From Gammaproteobacteria bacterium (GTDB lineage Bacteria > Pseudomonadota > Gammaproteobacteria > Eutrophobiales > Eutrophobiaceae): a stretch of DNA of 64,000 nt. The position numbers were made by a program, and so were the translations under genes. The stretch is taken from positions 129,001 to 193,000 of the forward strand of contig WLWS01000005.1 in the NCBI GenBank assembly GCA_012103475.1, read 5' to 3'. This document shows positions 25,611-34,385 of the stretch, piece after piece. The first letter of the stretch is position 1. Each line of letters opens with the position of its first letter. The notes beneath the pieces were generated by a model. It saw only the letters and a list, made by a program, of their open reading frames with translations. It was not told the origin of the DNA and did not search any database.

Positions 25611-26989
25611 CAGCCTGTGACTGTGCCGGATCCACTTGCAGGGCCACTTAATTTTTCTTTCACAGAGGCAAAAACAACGGCAATAGAAATAGCATAAAAA
25701 GGCAGTAGCACAAGATTGTAACGAGTCACATTTACAGAGACAAAGGCGTGAAGTGCTACCAAAAACCAGCCTGGCAGACTTAAAAGCAGAAGATCGCATA
25801 CAGCCGGCTTTCGGAATTTACTTAACAAGACGAGAAAACAGAAAAAGCCGAGTACACCCCAGTACTTGCCGATAAATACACCTCGCCAGAATAAGGGAAT
25901 GCTTACCATCGAGTGTTTAAACAGATTTCCAAGAATTTCATGGCGAAGCAGATGATTCATTGCCTCATCCGCAGAGTCTGTTTCAACTTCAAGCAATTCC
26001 AGAATTTCTACACTGGTCATTGAATAATAGGAACCTGCGTCAAATCCAAGTTTCGTATAATATTTTTCATCGAAAAGTTTTTCCGCGATACTGTCTCCCA
26101 CATCTGGAAACCAATATATAAAGGCAACTCCCCATTCCGGCCATGACATTCGATTATAGGCCGTCCGATAAGCGAGAATAATACTGCCGTAGTTGCCAGT
26201 TATAGAAGGATCCTGGAAATGAGATTGATTCCTTAGCTGCCAACTTCCAACTAATGAATAATAGGATAGAAAAAACACAGTCAGGCCGACGATGAGGATC
26301 CTGCGCTTTTTCCATAGATATAAAACAGGAAAACAGCAGAGTCCGGCAAGAAAGAGATAGTGATATTCCGGGCGTGTCAAAGTTAACAGGGCGAGCGTCA
26401 AACCAAGTAAAGCATAGTGATAAACTCTTGAATGCCTGATTATTAATAGCAACAGCAAAACGAGAAGCGAAAACAACAGAACAATTACTATTTCTGTCAT
26501 AAAGCGGTTCGCGTAATATTGCAGTTCACCGGAAATAAAAGCCATCAGGGCCGATGTCCATGCAATAAAGCCTGATTTGAATAAATGCCAGGCTGTTAGC
26601 CACACACAAAACAGAATGAGTACAATAAAAAGGCTTTGTATATAAACGAAACTCTCAAGTCTGAGCTGACATTCATTTGTCTTTTTTGATTTCAACAAGC
26701 ATCTTAGACTTGATTTCAATTCATTATCCATTACAGCGACAAGCGAGATAAGAAAGGGATAAAGTGGTGTATTTTCGTTACCCGGCAAGACTCTGCCCTG
26801 ACTGTCTTTAAACAGACCAAAAACTCCCTGTTCTTCCAGATTAACCCCGTAATGGATATAGCGTATTGAATCAAAAACCGGCCGTGGTGGTTTTTCCATA
26901 AAGAACTGGTTGGAAAATACAAGGAGAGAAAAGACAAATAGAAATACGGTGATTTCCAACCCACGAATGTTTATTGGCGAGTAATTCAT
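25610..26989 (-). CDS. GT39-like polyisoprenyl-phosphate-dependent glycosyltransferase
   Basis: Membrane protein of 459 residues with about 10-12 hydrophobic helices. The first periplasmic loop after helix 1 carries an Asp (PVFDSIRYIHYG, about residue 40) and NENTPLYPFLISL follows. This is the usual layout of ArnT/PMT-type glycosyltransferases, in which the loop Asp is catalytic. LTRPEYHYLFLAG resembles the helix-4 region of this group. Such enzymes transfer a sugar from a polyprenyl-phosphate donor, which the adjacent GT2 protein could make. The next gene starts on its stop codon. Donor and acceptor are unknown. Confidence 0.82.
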   Translation of the reverse strand: MNYSPINIRGLEITVFLFVFSLLVFSNQFFMEKPPRPVFDSIRYIHYGVNLEEQGVFGLFKDSQGRVLPGNENTPLYPFLISLVAVMDNELKSSLRCLLKSKKTNECQLRLESFVYIQSLFIVLILFCVWLTAWHLFKSGFIAWTSALMAFISGELQYYANRFMTEIVIVLLFSLLVLLLLLIIRHSRVYHYALLGLTLALLTLTRPEYHYLFLAGLCCFPVLYLWKKRRILIVGLTVFFLSYYSLVGSWQLRNQSHFQDPSITGNYGSIILAYRTAYNRMSWPEWGVAFIYWFPDVGDSIAEKLFDEKYYTKLGFDAGSYYSMTSVEILELLEVETDSADEAMNHLLRHEILGNLFKHSMVSIPLFWRGVFIGKYWGVLGFFCFLVLLSKFRKPAVCDLLLLSLPGWFLVALHAFVSVNVTRYNLVLLPFYAISIAVVFASVKEKLSGPASGSGTVTG

Positions 26990-27035
26990 TCAGCTGAATA
27001 AGGTTAGGCTCTGAATGCCATATGAAATACGTTTT

Positions 27036-28022
27036 CTATTTCTGTTGATTTTCCATCAAACGCTGCAGTGGAATAACCGGTCTGTTATCTACATCAAAGT
27101 TCAGCGCGGATAGTAATAACTGAAGGCCGATAATAATGGGCAATGCGGCTAACATTACCGTGCCTGCGGTTGCAGATGTGCCGAGTGCGATACTTTCGTT
27201 CCACTTGATTACTCCAAACACCAGTCCGTAAGCAAGCAGACTGGGGCCGAGAATCCATTCCAGCGAAGCAAGATGAAAATCCCTCAGGAAATAATTATAA
27301 ATTATCCTTTTGAAAAAATTCATCAGGTGTTTCAGACCGAATTCATTCACGCTTCTTAATATTGAGAGGCTGCTACCCTCATTTTCATACTTAGATTGCA
27401 TTGGGATATCAATGACTACCGCCCGAAGAGTATTCAATCTGAATAACATATCGGTCTCAAAAAAATAGCCGCTACTGATTTTTTGCAAAGGTAAATGTCT
27501 TAATATATCAGCATGAATTGCTGTATAACCGTTATTCGGGTCAAAAATTCGCCAATAGCCTGTTGAAAATTTACTCATAAAAGAAAGCGCCGCATTTCCG
27601 AGCACCCGAATCGTAGGCATTGAAGACAGGTTTTCAAGATTATAAAACCGATTACCTTTTGTGTAGTCGGCCTCACCTCTGACTATCGGATTCAAAAATC
27701 GTGAAATAATTGCAGGATCCATTTGTCCGTCAGCATCAATTTTCACAATACAGGTCGCATTGTTTTCCAATGCCAGTCTGTAGCCACTGACCATCGCGCC
27801 GCCTACACCCTTATTCTGCTGATGATAAATAACACTCACCCGCAGGTCTTTACACTGATCCTCAATATGTCTGCCTGTGTTTTCGGGACAGGCATCGTCA
27901 ACGCAGATAATTTCCGACACCTCTGCAGGAATTCGCTTGAGCACATCCAATACCTGATCTTTCGCCCGAAAACAGGGGATAACCACAATAACCTTTGAGT
28001 CAGATTCTGTTGTTGATGTCAT
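27036..28022 (-). CDS. GT2 family glycosyltransferase (polyprenyl-phosphate sugar synthase type)
   Basis: Protein of 328 residues. The N-terminal GT-A domain shows VIVVIPCFRA (about 10-19), VDDACPENT, NKGVGGAMVSGY and the metal-binding D-x-D in KIDADGQMDP. The C-terminal part has two membrane helices (near 245-265 and 275-300), as in bacterial dolichyl-phosphate-mannose-synthase-like and GtrB-like enzymes. The ATG at 28022 is preferred over a GTG at 28067, which would add a non-family extension. It heads the leftward surface-glycan cluster. Together with the GT39-like gene it could form a donor-synthesis and transfer pair. Confidence 0.85.
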   Translation of the reverse strand: MTSTTESDSKVIVVIPCFRAKDQVLDVLKRIPAEVSEIICVDDACPENTGRHIEDQCKDLRVSVIYHQQNKGVGGAMVSGYRLALENNATCIVKIDADGQMDPAIISRFLNPIVRGEADYTKGNRFYNLENLSSMPTIRVLGNAALSFMSKFSTGYWRIFDPNNGYTAIHADILRHLPLQKISSGYFFETDMLFRLNTLRAVVIDIPMQSKYENEGSSLSILRSVNEFGLKHLMNFFKRIIYNYFLRDFHLASLEWILGPSLLAYGLVFGVIKWNESIALGTSATAGTVMLAALPIIIGLQLLLSALNFDVDNRPVIPLQRLMENQQK

Positions 28023-28157
28023 GCGGTGAATACTACACTTCGTATTAGCCCGCTGCCAGCCGTGCACATGCAGAATCGCAATAGAAGCTATCTCTTAAAA
28101 AGTGGATAATGAATCAATTGCCATAGTAGCAAGTCATTTACCAGGATTAATAATTAT

Positions 28158-29020
28158 ATGAAAGCTGAAACGCTGGTAATCGGTGGGACGGTCAGGTCGG
28201 ACGGGAGTTAATTTCCCAGTTAACAAAAACCGGAACTCCGGTACGCGCACTGATTCGAAGTTCGAATCAGAAAAAGCTTGTTGAGTCAGCTAGTCTACAA
28301 CTAGTGACGGGCGATCTGATGGACAATAACAGTCTGATTAATGCATTAAAAGACATCAGCCGGGTTTTTCTACTTACCCGCGATCAGCCACAACAAGGTC
28401 CGCTCGAAAGTAATTTTATCAGCTTGGCTGAAAAATCCGGTGTCAGTAAAATTGTGAAATCTTCTGCCTTTGCCGCGGCGCTCGAACCTCCCCCCGGCTA
28501 TGGCATAGGTCACGCCGAAGCTGAAAAGACTTTGATGCAAAGTGATCTGGACTGGACAATTATCAGACCCTTTGTATTTATGCAGAATACACTTGAACTT
28601 GCCGATCTGGTGCGTAAGCGATCCATTCTGCCTCTGCCGATGGGCGATGCCAGAATCGCCTTGATTGATGCCCGTGATGTTGCATTCGCTGCGAGTGTGA
28701 TTCTTCTGAATTCAGGCCACGAAAAAAAGATTTATCATCTGACCGGCCCGGATTCACTCTCATTTAAAAAGTGTGCAGAAATTCTGTCGAACCTGCTCCA
28801 TCGTGAAATCACCTATCGTTCACCACCCTTCTGGTTTGCCGGGCTTATGATGAGGTTACAAGGCGTCTCCATCTGGGATATTTCCATGCGTAAGCAATTA
28901 TTCAGGATGGTTAAAGAAGGCGGGGAAGCGACTGTTAGTCAACACTTTGAAGAAATTACACAAACAAAGCCGCGTTCAATAACTACATTTTTCGAAGATC
29001 ATCTCAACAGTTTCCAGTAA
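28158..29020 (+). pseudogene. NmrA-like atypical SDR (NAD(P)-binding), frameshifted near the N-terminus
   Basis: The ATG at 28158 opens MKAETLVIGGT, the start of a Rossmann strand, but the frame then breaks into S-D-G-S-stop. Adding one G at about 28190-28191 restores the expected G-G-T-G-Q-V-G-R-E-L-I-S-Q-L and continues without interruption to 29020, giving 287 residues. Downstream blocks (SSAFAA, GHAEAEKTLMQSDLDWTIIRPFVFMQN, YHLTGPDSLSF) are typical of NmrA/SDR_a NAD(P)-dependent sensor or reductase proteins. An uninterrupted part begins at the internal ATG 28304. As in the NCS1 gene, one base is missing from a short homopolymer, so a sequencing error is a strong alternative to mutation. 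Confidence 0.85.
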
Positions 29021-29062
29021 ACCGCCAGACGATATGCGAACGCGTTCCGGGTTTTGTGTAAT

Positions 29063-30355
29063 TCAGATATCCTGAGAGATGATTTCCGTGGTTGCGGACA
29101 AACGATGAATAAGCGTGCGTAGGAATACCTTGAGAAATCTGACCTGACAATTCAGAGAGACCTGTGAGATAACTGCCGAATTCACTTTAATAAGAGCAGT
29201 TGAATCTTCCGCCTTAATTGAAGCGGTACGCTTGGTTTTTGCCAGATATCCCATTTCACCGAAACAATCTCCTATGTGCAGAGTTCTGATGGTTTTTTCA
29301 TTTTTCTTCACCTCTACCTTTCCGGTGACGATGATATAAAAACAATCGTCCAGTTCGCCTTCAACGATAATATTTTCGCCAGGCCTGTACTCCTGCCAGT
29401 TGCTCGCTCTGAGTATCTCCCATATTTCCGCATCCGGAAAACCATGGAAAAACTCAAGCTTTTTGATCATGTTGAATTTCTCTTCAGCGCTGATATCTTC
29501 CTGTTGAATATTCAGATTATCAAAGGCTTTCGTGATATCGGTCGCGAATTCAAGGCCGGTCTGATAGCGCTCTTCGATATCCTTCATCAAGGCTTTTCGT
29601 ACAATCTTTTCAAGAGACTCCGGCACATCAGCTCTATAATCCGACATTGGCGGGGGATCTTCATTGAGAATAAGATTGATTAGTGTCGAGAAACTGTCGG
29701 TGGCGAATGGGTGTTTGCCCGTAAGTAATTCATACATGACAACGCCCAGTGAAAACAAATCCGACCGAGTGGTTATTTTTTCTTCTTTCAACTGCTCTGG
29801 CGACATGTATTTTGGCGAACCCATCACGCCCTGAGGTGTTGTCGTGGTTGTATCGAGCTTGGTGATATGGGCAATACTGAAATCACCGATTTTCACATCT
29901 TTTTCCGCGGTAATCAGAATATTGGAGGGCTTGATATCCCGATGCGCAACACCCTGTCTGTGGGCGTAGTCGAGAGCATTTGCACATTTAAAAATTACTT
30001 CGACAACTTTGTCTATGGAAAGCAGTGTTTCCGGTTTGGTGTGTGACTTCAGCGTATCGCCACCCTCAATATATTCCATAACGATATAGCAGGTATCCTC
30101 ATCCACACCCGCATCAAAAATACTGATGATATTCGGATGGGTGAGCATGCCGGCTGTATGTGCCTCGTTAAAAAACATTTTCCGATATTGTTCACCAGAC
30201 TCCGGATCTCTTAAGGAGTCGGCAAGAGCGACCTTGAGGGCGACATCCCGGTTAACGAAAGGATCATGTCCCAGATAGACAATGCCCATACTGCCGCGAT
30301 CTATTTCGCTGTTAACTTCGTATTTGCCCAGCTTTTCCAGTGTCAACTCAGACAT
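29063..30355 (-). CDS. serine/threonine protein kinase with C-terminal cyclic-nucleotide-binding domain (copy 1)
   Basis: Soluble protein of 430 residues. The Hanks-type kinase domain spans about 12-275: glycine loop R20-G-S-M-G-I-V-Y, K41, E64, catalytic HRD with D140 and N145, and APE-equivalent SPEQ. The metal-binding motif is D158-F-S rather than DFG. A short linker (SAEEKFNMIKKL) leads to a CNB domain (about 300-425) with the phosphate-binding-cassette-like motif FGEMGYLAKTKRTASI, keeping the Glu and Arg that contact cyclic nucleotides. No membrane segment. The domain order (kinase first, CNB last) is the reverse of eukaryotic PKG. Close paralogue of 32189-33487. It is divergent from pgi across a 231-base gap containing a 9-bp inverted repeat. 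Confidence 0.92.
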   Translation of the reverse strand: MSELTLEKLGKYEVNSEIDRGSMGIVYLGHDPFVNRDVALKVALADSLRDPESGEQYRKMFFNEAHTAGMLTHPNIISIFDAGVDEDTCYIVMEYIEGGDTLKSHTKPETLLSIDKVVEVIFKCANALDYAHRQGVAHRDIKPSNILITAEKDVKIGDFSIAHITKLDTTTTTPQGVMGSPKYMSPEQLKEEKITTRSDLFSLGVVMYELLTGKHPFATDSFSTLINLILNEDPPPMSDYRADVPESLEKIVRKALMKDIEERYQTGLEFATDITKAFDNLNIQQEDISAEEKFNMIKKLEFFHGFPDAEIWEILRASNWQEYRPGENIIVEGELDDCFYIIVTGKVEVKKNEKTIRTLHIGDCFGEMGYLAKTKRTASIKAEDSTALIKVNSAVISQVSLNCQVRFLKVFLRTLIHRLSATTEIISQDI

Positions 30356-30515
30356 AAATCTTGTATTTCCTGCTCCCTAATTTCATGCAATCCGCCGGCA
30401 AATAAACCTCCTGCGGCTGTACCGAGTCTTATTACCCAGCATCGCCGAATAGTACTGGATAAAGCTGAACAATCACAGAAAAAAGGATGCGAAGTCAGTA
30501 GCAAAGACAATAATA

Positions 30516-30543
30516 GGCCTGATGATGTATACGCCATCAGGCC
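30516..30543. repeat. 9-bp perfect inverted repeat between the divergent kinase and pgi genes
   Basis: Arms GGCCTGATG (30516-30524) and CATCAGGCC (30535-30543) with a 10-base loop. It lies 44 bases before the pgi start and about 160 bases before the kinase start. With no T run it is more likely an operator or mRNA leader hairpin than a terminator; no regulator can be named. Confidence 0.6.
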
Positions 30544-30586
30544 AGCGTCTTAACTATCGATTGCAGAATATGTCACAATAAGTGTC

Positions 30587-32182
30587 ATGAGCAAATCAAG
30601 CAAAAGCCCTCTCAGTCGAGCTGAAGTCTGGAAACAACTCAAGAGTCATCATGAGCAGGTCAAAAACCTGCATATGCGTGACCTGTTTGCGGCAGACAGC
30701 GAGCGTGCTGACAAATATTGCATTCGTCTCGATCAGCTTCTGGTTGATTTTTCAAAACACAGAATCACAGAAGATACTGTTGCTTTACTGCTTGACCTTG
30801 CTGAGTCCTGTTCTTTAAATTCCGCTATAGCTTCTTTGTTTGCCGGAGACAAAATCAACCTCTCGGAAGATCGGGCTGCGCTGCACACCTGTTTACGTGC
30901 CCCGGCTAAAGATAGTCTGCTTCATGATAGTGAAAACCTTATTACGCAGGTGCATGAACAGCTTCAAAATATGGAACAGTTTGCCGGTGATCTGCGCGCA
31001 GGGAAAATTCGAGGCGCAGGCGGTGAGAAATTCAACAAGGTGGTCAATATTGGTATCGGTGGTTCAGATCTTGGGCCTCGCCTAGCCATCGAAGCCTTGC
31101 AAGCCAAAGCAGACAATGACATAGATATCGAGTTTATCTCAAATCTTGATCCTAAAGAGCTCGATTCAGTACTGTCCGCCTGTGACCCCAACAGGACTTT
31201 GATTATCGTGGTATCGAAGACATTCACTACTCTGGAAACCAGAACCAACGCCGACGCTGCGAAACAGTGGTTAGTAGATAATGGTTGTACTCATCTGGAC
31301 AAGCACATGGTCGCTGTTACGACAAATCAGTCTGCAGCAAAAGAATTCGGCATGACTGATGAGCATATTTTCTATTTCTGGGATTGGGTAGGTGGACGTT
31401 ACTCTCTGTGGTCGACTGTGGGCCTGTCTATTGCCATTGCGTTTGGTATGGAAAGTTTCCGGGATTTACTCGCCGGTGCCCGGGAAGTGGATGAGCATTT
31501 TCAAACCGAATCAGCCGAAAAAAATATCCCGGTCATTCTTGCCTTGCTTAGCGTCTGGTATAACAATTTTTTTGAGGCTGAAAGCCACGCAGTCATTCCC
31601 TACGATCAGTCTTTACGCCTTTTTCCTGAGTACTTATCACAACTGGTAATGGAAAGTAATGGTAAGTCAGTCACACTGGATGGTGAGTCTGTCGAACACC
31701 AGACTTCTCCGGTTATATGGGGCACAATAGGTACCAATGCCCAACATGCTTTCTTTCAAATGTTACATCAGGGTACACATCTAATACCGGTCGACTTCAT
31801 CGTAGCGGTGAAAAACCCGGAGCGTCAGCAACAACAATTGATGCAGGTTAGTAATTGTCTGGCCCAAAGTGAAGCACTGATGCTGGGGCAGCAGCACAGT
31901 AGCAATTTAAATCAGAAATTCGCCGGCAACACGCCATCAACCACAATATTATACGATGAACTCAGTCCGAAAGTTCTGGGCATGCTTCTTGCCATCTACG
32001 AACACAAGACTTTTGTCGAAGCCACCATCTGGAATATTAATCCCTTTGACCAATGGGGAGTGGAACTGGGAAAAAAGCTGGCTATACAGATTATTCAGGA
32101 ACTCTCAGCTGCAGAACCGGACGAGGAAAAACATGATGCTTCTACGCAATTGTTAATGCAGGAATATCTGCGGCGAAACTAA
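30587..32182 (+). CDS. pgi: glucose-6-phosphate isomerase
   Basis: Interconverts glucose-6-phosphate and fructose-6-phosphate. The 531-residue length is normal for the bacterial and eukaryotic type (about 549 in E. coli). Signature regions are GIGGSDLGPRLAIEAL (about 152-167), VSKTFTTLETRTNA, FWDWVGGRYSLWS, VIPYDQSLRLFPEYLSQLVMESNGK and the C-terminal FDQWGVELGK. The catalytic Glu and His in these blocks (VMESNGK, and GTNAQHAFFQ with His) are retained. It is enclosed by two paralogous kinase genes pointing leftward. Its stop lies 6 bases from the convergent stop of copy 2. Confidence 0.97.
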   Translation: MSKSSKSPLSRAEVWKQLKSHHEQVKNLHMRDLFAADSERADKYCIRLDQLLVDFSKHRITEDTVALLLDLAESCSLNSAIASLFAGDKINLSEDRAALHTCLRAPAKDSLLHDSENLITQVHEQLQNMEQFAGDLRAGKIRGAGGEKFNKVVNIGIGGSDLGPRLAIEALQAKADNDIDIEFISNLDPKELDSVLSACDPNRTLIIVVSKTFTTLETRTNADAAKQWLVDNGCTHLDKHMVAVTTNQSAAKEFGMTDEHIFYFWDWVGGRYSLWSTVGLSIAIAFGMESFRDLLAGAREVDEHFQTESAEKNIPVILALLSVWYNNFFEAESHAVIPYDQSLRLFPEYLSQLVMESNGKSVTLDGESVEHQTSPVIWGTIGTNAQHAFFQMLHQGTHLIPVDFIVAVKNPERQQQQLMQVSNCLAQSEALMLGQQHSSNLNQKFAGNTPSTTILYDELSPKVLGMLLAIYEHKTFVEATIWNINPFDQWGVELGKKLAIQIIQELSAAEPDEEKHDASTQLLMQEYLRRN

Positions 32183-32188
32183 GCGATA

Positions 32189-33487
32189 TCAGCTATTACT
32201 TAATGTCGCATACATCGCGGTGGTATCGGACAGTCTCTTTACCAGAGTTTTCAGAAAAACCCGACTAAAACGGAGCTGACATTCGACTGAAATCTGATCG
32301 ATCAGTGTCGAGTTAATTTTCATCAACTGCACATAGTTCTGGGCGATAATCGTGGCCGAACGTTCTGTCTTGGCAAGATAGCCCATCTCTCCAAAGCAGT
32401 CCCCTTTTTGCAGAAGTCCTATTACCTGATTAGTTTTGAACACTTCAACACTACCGGTTGTAATAATATAAAACGAATCGTCAATATCTCCTTCAACAAT
32501 GATCTCGGTTCCTGGTTCAAATTCCTGCCAGGCACAGGCTCGAATAATTTCCCAGATTTCCGCCTCTGAGAAATCACTGAAAAAATCAAGACTCTGAACA
32601 ATATTCAGTTTTTCTTCAGCGTCGATATCTTTTTCCGGTTTTTCAAGATAATCAAAAGACAGGCTTAAATCGGCCGCCATGTTAAGGCCCATCTTGTAAC
32701 GTTTGTCCCTGCTTTTTTGCAAAGCGTGGTAGACAATTTTCTCGAGTATTTCCGGCAGGTCGGCCCGGTAAGTTCTCATTGGCGGTGGTTTTTCATTGAT
32801 AATGACGTGAATAAGCCTTGAAAAGCTGTCGGCTATAAAGGGATGTTTTCCGGTTAACAGCTCGTACATAACAATGCCCAGCGAAAACAGATCGGTCTGA
32901 TTGGTGATACTGTCTTCCTGCACCTGCTCTGGTGACATGTATCTGGGGGAACCGACAAAGCCCATGGGCATGGTATGAGTGGTATCAGAAGTCACAACAT
33001 GAGCTATGCTGAAATCGGCAATCTTTATATCCAGATCTTCGGTAATGAGAATGTTGGTCGGTTTTATATCGCGATGCACAACTCCCTGTCGATGAGCATA
33101 ATCCAGTGCCTTGGCACATTTGAATATTATTTCAATGACCGTTTCAACAGGCAATAAGTTATCCGGCGTGCAATAGGATTTTAATGTGTTACCGGCCTCG
33201 ACCAACTCCATGACAATGTAACAGTCTTCGCCTTCTGCACCGGCGTCTATAATCTCAACAATATTCGGGTGTTTCAGTAAGCCGGCGGTATGCGCCTCGT
33301 TGAAAAACATTTTACGATACTGTTCGCCCGACTCTCGATCACGAAGTGACTCTACCAAAGCCACCTTGATAGCCACATCTTTACCAATAAAAGGATCGTA
33401 ACTCTGATACACGACACCCATGCTTCCCTTCCCCACCTGACGGGTAATTTCGTATTTGCCTATTTTTTCGGGAATCGGGGGTGCCAT
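32189..33487 (-). CDS. serine/threonine protein kinase with C-terminal cyclic-nucleotide-binding domain (copy 2)
   Basis: Protein of 432 residues, paralogous over its full length to 29063-30355. The kinase domain has VGKGSMGVVYQSYD, the ATP-binding Lys in DVAIKVA, VVHRDIKPTNILI and again a DFS (KIADFSIAHV) in place of DFG. The activation segment reads GSPRYMSPEQ. The CNB domain (about 300-425) has FGEMGYLAKTERSATI, with the cyclic-nucleotide-contacting Glu and Arg conserved. The ATG at 33487 follows an AGGA site. The linker DAEEKLNIVQSL is also shared. The two copies have diverged clearly (many substitutions), so the duplication is not recent. Targets are unknown. Confidence 0.92.
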   Translation of the reverse strand: MAPPIPEKIGKYEITRQVGKGSMGVVYQSYDPFIGKDVAIKVALVESLRDRESGEQYRKMFFNEAHTAGLLKHPNIVEIIDAGAEGEDCYIVMELVEAGNTLKSYCTPDNLLPVETVIEIIFKCAKALDYAHRQGVVHRDIKPTNILITEDLDIKIADFSIAHVVTSDTTHTMPMGFVGSPRYMSPEQVQEDSITNQTDLFSLGIVMYELLTGKHPFIADSFSRLIHVIINEKPPPMRTYRADLPEILEKIVYHALQKSRDKRYKMGLNMAADLSLSFDYLEKPEKDIDAEEKLNIVQSLDFFSDFSEAEIWEIIRACAWQEFEPGTEIIVEGDIDDSFYIITTGSVEVFKTNQVIGLLQKGDCFGEMGYLAKTERSATIIAQNYVQLMKINSTLIDQISVECQLRFSRVFLKTLVKRLSDTTAMYATLSNS

Positions 33488-33635
33488 GATCCTGTTATTT
33501 TCTCTCTCATTTTTGGTTTATGAATATACATAAAATCAATTGCTTATGGCTTATATTACTTGAAAGTCTGAAGACATGACAGCTATTCGGTATACTGTGC
33601 GCCGTCTTGGGCTATGACAGAAAACAATTAGAACG

Positions 33636-34376
33636 ATGAAAGCAATTATTCTTGCCGCAGGAATTGGTAAACGTCTGGGTGGTGTGGCCGACGACAAACC
33701 CAAATGCCTGCTGGAAATTGACGGTATATCTCTTTTACATAGACATCTTCAAATACTTGAGAATCTGGGTGTCCATGAACTCTTGATTGTAAGCGGCTAT
33801 CAGCAAGCAGACATACTCACCGAGATAAAGAATTACTCCGGCAGTTTACAGATAAAGACTGTATTCAATCCTGATTTTACATCCGGCAGCGTGGTTAGTC
33901 TTCGAAGAGCTCATAGCACCCTCGAGGCGGGACAGGACATCATTCTGATGGACGCGGATGTGCTATACCACCCTGACATATTAAAACGCCTAGTTACTAC
34001 AGAACACGAAAATTGTTTTCTTCTGGATCGGGACTTTGAAGCCGGAGATGAGCCGGTAAAAATCTGTGTTCGCAACAATCAAATGATTGAATTTCGTAAA
34101 ATACTTGATACAAACCTGCTTTTCGATTTTCAGGGAGAGTCCGTCGGTTTTTTTAAATTTAACGCCGACCTTGCTCATGCACTCTCTGACAGATGTCTAT
34201 ATTATATTGAGCATGGCAAAGTGGAAGAACCTTATGAGGAAGTTCTCAGGGATTTGCTGCTCGAGGATCCGCAGAATTTTAATTACGAAGATATCAGCGG
34301 GCTAGCATGGATAGAGATCGATTTTCCGGAAGACTATAAACGGGCTTCCGAAGACATACTAAACAGGATCAGTTGA
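33636..34376 (+). CDS. sugar/choline-phosphate-type nucleotidyltransferase
   Basis: Single-domain nucleotidyltransferase of 246 residues. The N-terminal signature AIILAAGIGKRLG...KPKCLLEIDGISLL matches the NTP_transferase family. ILMDADVLYHP supplies the metal-binding Asp, and IEIDFPEDYKRA is the usual C-terminal Asp motif. The form is closest to LicC-like (phosphocholine) or aminoethylphosphonate cytidylyltransferases. It starts the operon that continues with PEP mutase 9 bases downstream, so CTP activation of a phosphonate headgroup is the favoured role. That function is inferred from context, since sugar-phosphate substrates cannot be excluded. Confidence 0.85.
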   Translation: MKAIILAAGIGKRLGGVADDKPKCLLEIDGISLLHRHLQILENLGVHELLIVSGYQQADILTEIKNYSGSLQIKTVFNPDFTSGSVVSLRRAHSTLEAGQDIILMDADVLYHPDILKRLVTTEHENCFLLDRDFEAGDEPVKICVRNNQMIEFRKILDTNLLFDFQGESVGFFKFNADLAHALSDRCLYYIEHGKVEEPYEEVLRDLLLEDPQNFNYEDISGLAWIEIDFPEDYKRASEDILNRIS

Positions 34377-34385
34377 TACAACACC

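Noticed and set aside
25611..25799. Longer start for the YbhN-like protein
   Set aside because: It lies wholly within the GT39-like gene in another frame and encodes a cysteine-rich, non-family leader.
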